NCBI GenBank assembly: GCA_963766345.1
Contig: CAVXZL010000001.1
Span: 1-64,000 of the forward strand
Source: DASVFB01 sp963766345
GTDB taxonomy: Bacteria > Actinomycetota > Thermoleophilia > Gaiellales > Gaiellaceae
DNA length: 64,000 nucleotides
Direction: 5' to 3'
The notes beneath the pieces are model-generated. The model saw only the letters and a program-made list of their open reading frames with translations, was not told the DNA's origin and did not search any database. The position numbers were made by a program, and so were the translations under genes. Shown piece by piece: positions 16,552 to 23,900 of this stretch (positions within the stretch are counted from its first letter, which is position 1; each line of letters opens with the position of its first letter).

Positions 16552-16565
16552 CACGGCGTAGTCTG

Positions 16566-17018
16566 CTGAACATCGCCGACCCGACGCTGTACCTCTTCGA
16601 CGGGCACAACCTCTTCCACGCCGGCGGCTTCACCGAGCTGCGCGAGCTCCGCGACGCGCTCGCGAGCTGGGTCGCGACCCGCGGCGCGAGAGGCGTGCTC
16701 GTCTTCGACGGAAGCGGACGCGACGAGACGCACGGCAAGCTCGAGGTGCGCTTCGCCGAGCACGCGGACTCGGTGATCGAGCGGCTCGCGAGCGAGAACC
16801 GCGGTCGCGAGCGCGTGTGCGTCGTCTCGACGGACTCGACGCTGCGAGCGACGGCCGGCCGGATGGTGAAGACGGTCACGTCGCAGGCCTTCCTCGCCGA
16901 CTTCGAGCCGGCGTCGCACGTGGAGGAGAAGCGAGCCGAGTTGGCGGATCGTCTCGACGACGAGACACGCGCGCGCCTCGAACGCCTGCGTCGAGGACAA
17001 GATCCGCAGCAGGGCTGA
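16566..17018 (+). CDS. NYN-domain (YacP/DUF901-like) ribonuclease, apparent CTG start
   Basis: PIN-like nuclease fold of about 150 residues. YLFDGHNLFHAGG is at the N-terminus, LVFDGSGRDE near residue 45 and VVSTDSTLR near 77, providing the aspartates expected at the metal site. The frame is open upstream only to 16467 and contains no ATG, GTG or TTG before GTG 16695, which would remove the first catalytic strand. CTG at 16563 or 16566 is therefore the best start. The tail is charged and helical. Role in RNA turnover is inferred from the family. Confidence 0.75.
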   Translation: MNIADPTLYLFDGHNLFHAGGFTELRELRDALASWVATRGARGVLVFDGSGRDETHGKLEVRFAEHADSVIERLASENRGRERVCVVSTDSTLRATAGRMVKTVTSQAFLADFEPASHVEEKRAELADRLDDETRARLERLRRGQDPQQG

Positions 17019-17020
17019 AG

Positions 17021-17034
17021 CGAACATATGTTCC
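17021..17034. promoter_or_regulatory. Perfect SOS (LexA) box upstream of the sigma factor gene
   Basis: CGAACATATGTTCC matches the Gram-positive/actinobacterial LexA consensus CGAACRNRYGTTYC at every position. Its core is a 12-bp palindrome. It begins two bases after the NYN stop and lies 28 bases upstream of the -35 hexamer of the sigma gene promoter. Confidence 0.7.
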
Positions 17035-17061
17035 TATCAAACGAGGTCCACCGCAAGGTCC

Positions 17062-17090
17062 TTGTACAAGCGTGGACCGTCTGCTATGTT
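17062..17090 (+). promoter_or_regulatory. Sigma-70-type promoter for the SigH-like gene
   Basis: -35 TTGTAC (17062-17067), 17-base spacer, -10 TATGTT (17085-17090) preceded by TGC (extended -10). The -35 lies inside the palindrome TTGTACAA, and the inverted repeat GGTCCAC/GTGGACC (17045-17051, 17072-17078) brackets it, so a repressor may bind here. The start codon is 58 bases downstream. Confidence 0.65.
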
Positions 17091-17148
17091 CTGCCTCAAC
17101 CTGAGGGTGAGACTTCGTCTCGCCAACCCACGAGCTGGGGGTTGAGAA

Positions 17149-17814
17149 ATGGCTGCCAAAACCGCAACGGCCACCCAGACCGCAAACCGGGCGCAGCGAG
17201 AACTCGAGGATCTGCAGCTCGTCCTCAGGGCTCGGAACGGCGACGCGGCGGCCCTCGACGGACTGATGCGCCGCTACACCGGCTTCGTCCGGCTGAAGGC
17301 GAGCTCCTATTTCCTCGCAGGCGGCGACTCCGAGGACCTGATCCAGGAGGGCCTGATCGGTCTGTACAAGGCCGTGCGGGACTTCCGCACCGACAAGGAG
17401 ACGTCCTTCCGCAGCTTCGCCGAGCTCTGCGTCACGCGCCAGATCATCACTGCGATCAAGACGGCGACGCGCTTCAAGCACCAGCCGCTCAACCAGTACG
17501 TCTCGTTCAGCCATACGCCGGCCGGCCAGGACGGCGACGGAGAATGCACCCTCGGCGACGCGCTGCCGGGCTCGGCCGTGGAGGAGCCTTCGGTGGTCGT
17601 GATCTCGACCGAGGAGCTGCAGAGCCTCGTGTTCACGCTCGGCACCGGGCTGTCCACGCTCGAGTCGGATGCCCTTCGCCTCTACCTCGAGGGCTCGAGC
17701 TACGAGGAGATGGCGGAGGAGCTGGGCTGCGACACCAAGACGATCGACAACGCGCTGCAGCGCGTGAAGCGGAAGATCATCACGCACCAGCAGGGCCGCG
17801 AAGTCCTGCAATAG
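17149..17814 (+). CDS. RNA polymerase sigma factor, SigH (Spo0H)-like
   Basis: 221-residue sigma-70-family factor lacking region 1.1. Region 2 is complete: ARNGDAAALDGLMRRYTGFV, then the core-binding DLIQEGLIGLYKAV and FRSFAELCVTRQIITAIKTA for the -10 element. Region 4 is a helix-turn-helix (SYEEMAEELGCDTKTIDNAL). The layout and motifs resemble Bacillus SigH. It has a strong upstream promoter, a LexA box and the ribosome-binding region GGGGGTTGAG. The regulon is unknown. Confidence 0.88.
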   Translation: MAAKTATATQTANRAQRELEDLQLVLRARNGDAAALDGLMRRYTGFVRLKASSYFLAGGDSEDLIQEGLIGLYKAVRDFRTDKETSFRSFAELCVTRQIITAIKTATRFKHQPLNQYVSFSHTPAGQDGDGECTLGDALPGSAVEEPSVVVISTEELQSLVFTLGTGLSTLESDALRLYLEGSSYEEMAEELGCDTKTIDNALQRVKRKIITHQQGREVLQ

Positions 17815-17837
17815 GCGTCGCTACTCTGCGCTGAAGC

Positions 17838-17910
17838 GCCGGAGTAGCTCAGCTGGTAGAGCACCCGCCTTGTAAGCGGGCGGTCGTGGGTTCGAGTCCC
17901 ACCTCCGGCT
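17838..17910 (+). tRNA. tRNA-Thr (anticodon TGT)
   Basis: A 73-base cloverleaf. Acceptor stem GCCGGAG (17838-17844) pairs with CTCCGGC (17903-17909). D-arm is AGCTCAGCTGGTAGAGC-like, anticodon stem CCCGC/GCGGG encloses loop CTTGTAA with TGT at 17871-17873, and the T-arm GTGGG-TTCGAGT-CCCAC is canonical. CCA is not encoded. Confidence 0.95.
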
Positions 17911-17968
17911 TCGTTCTCTGCGGAACGGGAAGGGTCGTCTCGTCGTCCAGCAACAAGGGGGGATAACG

Positions 17969-19417
17969 ATGACTCTCCGCCACGCAATGGCGGCACTCGC
18001 CGGTGCGGCGATCGCTCTGGTCGGCGCCGCGACCCACGACGCGCACGCGAGTGGCGGCCTGACGCCCGCTCAACGCGCCGACCTTCGTTCGATCGCGGCC
18101 AGGACGTGGACGTTCTACGACGTCGACGTCGATCCGAACACGAGCCTGCCTCGCGACTACGTTTCCGACGTAGCGGGTCCGCCGTCCGGCAACTACACCT
18201 CGCCGACCGACATCGCGATGTACCTGTGGAGCATCGTCGCGGCACGCGACCTGCATCTGATCGCGGACATGGAGGCGAGGCAGCGGCTCGACGCCACGCT
18301 CACGGCGATCGAGCACCTGCGCAAGTGGAACGGGTTCCTGCTCAGCTGGTACGACACGACGAACGGCGCCGTGCTCACCGGCCCGGGGGGCAGCGACCTC
18401 GGGCCCGACGACTCGCTCGACGGCCAGTTGATCTCCACCGTCGACAGCGGCTGGTACGCGTCGGCGCTCGTCGTCGTTCGGCGGGCGTTTCCGCAGTTCC
18501 GCGATCGCGCGACGAGTCTGCTCGACGCGATGAACTTCGGGATCTTCTACGACGGCCGCGACCAGTCGACCGACATCACCGCAGGGCAGATGTACGGCGG
18601 CTGGATCGTCGGCAGCGGCCCGGCCGGCTTCCACTACGGGCTTCTCAACGCCGAGACGCGCATCGCCGCCTACATCGGGATCGGAACGCACCAGATGCCC
18701 GGCGACGTCTGGTGGCGGACGTGGCGCACGCTTCCGGCGAGCTTCGACTGGCAGACGCAGCTGCCGCAGGGACCGACCGTGACGATTCACGACCCGCAGT
18801 CGGGCAAGGCGTTCGACGTCGTCGAGGGTCACTACTCCTACGGCGGCATCGACTACGTCCCCAGCTGGGGCGGGAGCGAGTTCGAAGGGCTCATGCCGAG
18901 CCTCGTCGTCCCGGAGACGAAGTGGGGGCAAGCGAGCTTCGGCGCGAACGACCGCAACTACGCGCTGGCGTCGACTGCCTACGTGCAGAACGCGCTCCAC
19001 TACCCGATCTGGGGACTGTCCCCGGCGAGCACGCCCGACGACAGCGGCGGCTACGACGCATACGGCGCGCACCAGCTCGGCTCGAATCTCGGCTGCTGTC
19101 CGTACAGCGAGGACGCGGTGACGCCGCATGCGTCGTTCCTCGCCCTCACCGTCACAGCCGAGGCGGCATACGCGAACATCGCGGCGCTCCGCAGCGGCTA
19201 CGACGTGTACGGCCCGCACGGGTTCTACGACTCCGTCGATCCGATCACGCATTCCGTCGCGCATCGCTACCTCGTGCTCGACCAGTCGATGATCATGGCC
19301 GCGCTCGACGAGGTCCTGGAGCAGGGGGGCCTGTTGCGCTACTACGCAGCCGATCCCGTCGGCAAGGTCGCGCGACCGTATCTGGCCGGGGAGACCTTCA
19401 GCATCGGGCGGGGGTGA
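17969..19417 (+). CDS. Secreted glycoamylase-like (GH144-type) glycoside hydrolase
   Basis: 482 residues with an N-terminal signal peptide (MAALAGAAIALVGAATHDAHA). The rest resembles the glycoamylase-like (alpha/alpha)6-barrel domain of GH144 and DUF3131-type proteins. Indicators are the N-terminal TWTFYDVDVDPNTSLPRDYV, GWYASALVVVRRAFP, YSYGGIDYVPSWGGSEFEGL and the C-terminal CCPYSEDAVTPHASFLAL. Substrate is probably an extracellular or cell-surface glucan (inference). ATG 17969 follows AAGGGGGG. It starts 58 bases after tRNA-Thr. Confidence 0.8.
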   Translation: MTLRHAMAALAGAAIALVGAATHDAHASGGLTPAQRADLRSIAARTWTFYDVDVDPNTSLPRDYVSDVAGPPSGNYTSPTDIAMYLWSIVAARDLHLIADMEARQRLDATLTAIEHLRKWNGFLLSWYDTTNGAVLTGPGGSDLGPDDSLDGQLISTVDSGWYASALVVVRRAFPQFRDRATSLLDAMNFGIFYDGRDQSTDITAGQMYGGWIVGSGPAGFHYGLLNAETRIAAYIGIGTHQMPGDVWWRTWRTLPASFDWQTQLPQGPTVTIHDPQSGKAFDVVEGHYSYGGIDYVPSWGGSEFEGLMPSLVVPETKWGQASFGANDRNYALASTAYVQNALHYPIWGLSPASTPDDSGGYDAYGAHQLGSNLGCCPYSEDAVTPHASFLALTVTAEAAYANIAALRSGYDVYGPHGFYDSVDPITHSVAHRYLVLDQSMIMAALDEVLEQGGLLRYYAADPVGKVARPYLAGETFSIGRG

Positions 19418-19436
19418 GCCCCGGCCAGTGCGATAG

Positions 19437-20024
19437 TCAGGCCGGGTTGCGCGCTCGCGTCTCGAGCAGCAGGCCGCGGAGGAAGAGGCCGATCTCGCCG
19501 AGCGGGAGCACGACGTCCGCGTCGGTCGCGGCGATCGCCGCCGAGGGCATCTCGTGCCGCTCGGCCGACTCGGGGTCCTGGACGATCGCGACGCCGCCCA
19601 GCTCCTTGATCCGCCGGAGGCCGTCGGCGCCGTCGTCGTTGGCCCCGGTGAGCACGATGCCGATGCATCGCTCGCGATACGCCTCGGCTGCGGTGCGGAA
19701 CAGGACGTCGATCGACGGGCGCGCAAAGCGCACGCGCTCCTCCGTCGAGAGGCCGATCGTGCCGTCGGACTCGATCAGCGTGTGGTAGTCCGACGGCGCG
19801 AGGTACACGGTGCCCGGCCGCAGCTCGTCCTTGTCCTCGACCTCACGCACGGGCAGCGTCGTATAGCGCTGAAGCAGCCCGGGGAGACGGGCCCCGCCTT
19901 CGGTGCCGCGGTGCAGCGCGACGACGACCGCTGCCGGGCAATCCTTGCCGAGCCCGTCCAGCAACACCTCGACCGCACGCATACCGCCCCACGAGCCGCC
20001 GATCACCACGACGTCGTAATTCAC
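19437..20024 (-). CDS. cheB: CheB-type protein-glutamate methylesterase, catalytic domain only
   Basis: 195 residues containing only the CheB methylesterase fold. The nucleophile Ser is in IGGSWGGM (residues 9-16), the His in VALHRGTEGG (about 38) and the Asp in LTGANDDGADGL (about 133). It has no receiver domain, so it cannot be activated like classical chemotaxis CheB. It overlaps cheR by four bases in an operon led by the giant kinase. No chemoreceptor or cheA, cheW or cheY is nearby, so a role in tuning the kinase system rather than motility is inferred. Confidence 0.9.
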   Translation of the reverse strand: MNYDVVVIGGSWGGMRAVEVLLDGLGKDCPAAVVVALHRGTEGGARLPGLLQRYTTLPVREVEDKDELRPGTVYLAPSDYHTLIESDGTIGLSTEERVRFARPSIDVLFRTAAEAYRERCIGIVLTGANDDGADGLRRIKELGGVAIVQDPESAERHEMPSAAIAATDADVVLPLGEIGLFLRGLLLETRARNPA

Positions 20025-20902
20025 GCCTTCACCTTGCGGTAGAGCCGCTCGATCGCGTCGAGCTCCTCGTACTTGGCGGCGCTGTCGCTCATCCGCAGCG
20101 ACTCCTTGTGTCCGAGCGCGAGGATCCCGAGCCGCATGAGGCTCGCGTCGAAGAGCTCGAAGACGCGCTCCTGCAGGCTGCGTTCGAAGTAGATCATCAC
20201 GTTGCGGCAGACGACCATGTGGAACTCGTTGAACGACCGGTCCGAAGCGAGGTTGTGCTGTGCGAACACGACGTTGCGCAGCAGCGAGCGGTCGAACGCG
20301 GCGCCGTCGTACGCCGACGTGTAGTAGTCGGCGAACGCGCCTTTGCCTCCGGCCGCGATGTAGTTGCGCGTGTAGTCCTGCATCTTCGCGAGCGGGAAAA
20401 CGCCGAGCCGCGCGCGCTCGAGCACGCCCTCGTTGATGTCGGTCGCATAGATCCGCGCGCGGTCGTACACCCGCTCCTCGTCGAGCAGGATCGCGAGCGA
20501 ATACACCTCCTCGCCGGTCGAGCAGCCGGCGACCCAGATGCGCGTGAACGGATACGTCTTGAGCAGCGGCACGACTTTCTCGCGCAGCGCGACGTAGAAC
20601 GTCGGGTCGCGGAACATCGCCGTGACGTTGATCGAGAGGTCGAGCAACAACCGCTCCATGACCTCCGGATCGCGAAGCAGCCGTTCCTGCAGAGACGAGA
20701 TCGTCGGCAGCCCCTCGAGCTGCAGGCGCCGGTGCACACGCCGTCGCAGCGAGGCGGGCGCGTATTCGCGGAAGTCGAAGCCGTAGCGCCTGAAGACGGC
20801 TTCGAGCAGGCAGTCGAGCTCGATTTTCTCGAGGTCGAGCGCGTCGCCGCCGCTGGCCGAGGCGGCCGTCAGGCCTGCACTGCGCTGCGGTCGTACAGCC
20901 AT
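20021..20902 (-). CDS. cheR: CheR-type protein-glutamate O-methyltransferase
   Basis: SAM-dependent methyltransferase of about 293 residues. The CheR N-terminal helical domain (YAPASLRRRVHRRLQLEG, about 47-64) is followed by the catalytic domain with motif I RIWVAGCSTGEEVYSLAILL (about 120-139), DINEGVLERAR (about 154) and the VVCRNVMIYF motif (about 230). The start at 20902 overlaps the kinase 3' end by 34 bases; a slightly later start is possible. Partner of the adjacent cheB. Confidence 0.9.
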   Translation of the reverse strand: MAVRPQRSAGLTAASASGGDALDLEKIELDCLLEAVFRRYGFDFREYAPASLRRRVHRRLQLEGLPTISSLQERLLRDPEVMERLLLDLSINVTAMFRDPTFYVALREKVVPLLKTYPFTRIWVAGCSTGEEVYSLAILLDEERVYDRARIYATDINEGVLERARLGVFPLAKMQDYTRNYIAAGGKGAFADYYTSAYDGAAFDRSLLRNVVFAQHNLASDRSFNEFHMVVCRNVMIYFERSLQERVFELFDASLMRLGILALGHKESLRMSDSAAKYEELDAIERLYRKVKA

Positions 20903-23900
20903 ACGCGGAGCAACGAGACGAGCTTGTCGGTGTCGACGGGCTTGGTGATGTAGTCCGAGGCGCCCGCGGCGATCGACTTCTCGCGGTCGCCCTTCATGGC
21001 CTTCGCGGTCAACGAGATGATCGGCAGCGCCTCGAACTGCGGCATCGCCCGGATCCGGCGGATCGTCTCGTAGCCGTCGAGCTCCGGCATCATGATGTCC
21101 ATCAGGACGACGTCGACGTCCGCGTCCTCGCCGAGCAGCTTGAGCGCATCGAGCCCGTTCTCGGCGTAGCGGACGTGCATGCGGCGAGCCTCGAGAACGT
21201 TGCTCAGCGCAAACACGTTGCGCACGTCGTCGTCGACGATCAGCACCTTCTTGCCTTCGAAGACGGCGTCTGCGCTGTGCAGCTGCTGCAACAGCTTCCG
21301 CTTCTCCGCCGGAAGTCGCGACTCGACGCGATGCAGGAAGAGGGTCGTCTCGTCCAGCAGCCGCTCGGGTGAGTTCACGTCCTTGACGACGATCGTCTCT
21401 GCGTAGCGGCGCAGCGCGGTTTCCTCCTTGCGCGTGAGCTGTTTCGCCGTGTAGATGATCACCGGCACCTTCGAGAACCGGTCGTCGGACTTGACGCGCT
21501 CCAGCAGCTGAAAGCCCTGCATATCGGGCAGCTTGAGGTCGAGCACCATGCAGTCGTACGGCCCCCGCTCGAGCTCTGCGAGCGCTTCCTCGCTCGAGCC
21601 GACCGCGGTGACGTTGATGTCCTCGCCGTCTCCGAGGAGCTCGGTCAGGGCCTGGCGCTGGGCGCTCTCGTCGTCGACGACGAGGAGGTTCCTCACCCTC
21701 CGGTCGAGGAAGCCGGAGATCTGGGAGAACGCCTCGTCGAGCAGCGACTTCTCGACGGGCTTCTCGAGGAAGGCAACCGCTCCGGCGCGCAGGGCGTCCT
21801 GCTTGCCGTTCTCGGCGCCGGTGACGACGTGCACCGGGATGTGACGCGTGTCGGGATGGCGCTTCAGGTGATCGAGCACCGCCCAGCCGTCCATGCCGGG
21901 AAGCGCCATGTCGAGGACGATCGCGTCGGGCTTGGACTCGTGCGCGAGGGCGAGCCCTGCATCGCCGCGCAGCGCGACGATTCCCTTGAAGCCACGCTCG
22001 CGCGCAACCTCGAGCACCGTTCTCGCGAAGGTCTCGTCGTCCTCGACGATGAGCACGACGCGGTCGCCGACGTCGATCGAGCCGCGATCGTCGTCGACGC
22101 CGCTCGAGAGGATCAGCGCGGGGTCGATAACGGGACCGGGCACGGCGTCGCCACCGATCGCGGAGCGCTCACGCGTCAGCGGTGCATCGCTGGCCGCGCC
22201 GCGGGACGCGCTGTAGCGCACGGGCAGGTAGAGCGTGAACGTCGATCCCTCGCCGGGCGACGACGTGACGTGGATCTCGCCGCCGAGGAGGCGCGCGATC
22301 TCGCGGCTGATCGACAGGCCGAGGCCCGTCCCGCCGTAGCGCCTGCTCGTCGTCCCGTCGGCCTGCTGGAACGCCTCGAAGATGAGCTTCAGCTTGTCCG
22401 AGGGGATGCCGACGCCGGTGTCGGTGACGGCGAAGGAGAGCACGGTGTCGGCGTCGAGGAGCGTCCGCTCCCGCAGCTTCGCGCCTTCGCCGGCGCGGGA
22501 GACGCGAAGCGAGACCGTGCCGCTCTCCGTGAACTTGCACGCGTTCGAGATCAGGTTCTTGAGCACCTGCTGCAGTCGCTGCTCGTCGGTCGCGATCTTC
22601 GGCGGCACGTCGGCCGCGATGTCGACGTCGAAGCCGAGCCCCTTCTCCTCCGCGACCGGGCGGAACGTGCGGTTGACGTAGTCGCGGACCTCGTCGAGGC
22701 CGAGGTCGGTGACGTGGACGTCCATCTTGCCGGCTTCGACCTTGGAGAGATCGAGGATGTCGTTGATCAGGTTCAGCAGGTCGCTGCCCGCGGTGTAGAT
22801 CGTCTTCGCGAACTCGATCTGCTTCGGAGTCAGGTTCTGCTCCGGGTTCTCCGAGAACAGCCGCGCGAGGATCAGCATCGAGTTGAGGGGCGTGCGCAGC
22901 TCGTGCGACATGTTCGCGAGGAACTCGCTCTTGTACTTCGACGAGAGCGCGAGCTGCTCCGCCTTGTCCTCGATCGCCGAGCGAGCGTCCTCGATCTCGC
23001 GGTTCTTGATCTCGATGCGCGCGTTCTGCTCCTCGAGCAGCTGCGCCTTCTCCTCGAGCTCCTCGTTCGTCTGCTGCAGCTCCTCCTGCTGCTGCTGGAG
23101 CAGCTCCTCGGAGGTCTTCAGCGACGCGGCCTGCATCTCGAGCTCGGTGTTCGACCGCTTGAGCTCCTCCTGCTGCGACTGCAGCTCCTCCGAGCGCTCC
23201 TGCAGATCCTCGGTCAGCTTCTGCGACTGCGTGAGCAGCTCCTCGGTGCGCATGTTCTGCTGGATGACGTTGATGACGATCCCGAGCGACTCCATCAGCG
23301 CCTCGAGGAACGCCTGGTGCGTCTCGCTGAACGGATGGAACGACGCGAGCTCGACGACCGCCATCGTCTGCCCCTCGAACAGCGCCGGCAGCACGAAGAC
23401 GTTGTGCGGCGATGCCTCGCCGAGCCCGGACGCGATGCGGATGTAGTCGTCCGGCGCCTCGGTGAGCAGGATTGGCGCCTTCTCGAGCGCCGCCTGGCCG
23501 ACGAGCCCCTCGCCGAGCCCGAAGCGGTTCGCGACCGTCTTGCGCTGCTTGTACGCGTAGCTCGAGATCAGGCGCAGCTCGAGCTCCTCGCCCTCGCCGT
23601 GCGCGAGGAAGAACGCGCCGTGGTGCGCGCCGACGAGCGGCGTCAGCTCCGACATGATCATGCGGCTCACGGTCTCGAGGTCGCGCTGGCCCTGCATCAT
23701 TCCGGTGAACCGCGCGAGGTTCGAGTTGAGCCAGTCCTGCTCGGCGTTCCGTCGCGTCGTCTCCGCGAGGTTGCGGATCATCTCGTTGATGTTGTCCTTG
23801 AGCTCGCCGACCTCGCCCTTCGCCTCGACGGCAACCGTCCGCGTGAGGTCGCCCTGCGTCACCGCGGTTGAGACGTCGGCGATCGCGCGCACCTGAGTCG

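Noticed and set aside
21829..23871. A long plus-strand frame rich in Arg/Leu
   Set aside because: Antisense to the kinase GAF, coiled-coil and receiver regions. It is a typical high-GC shadow frame.
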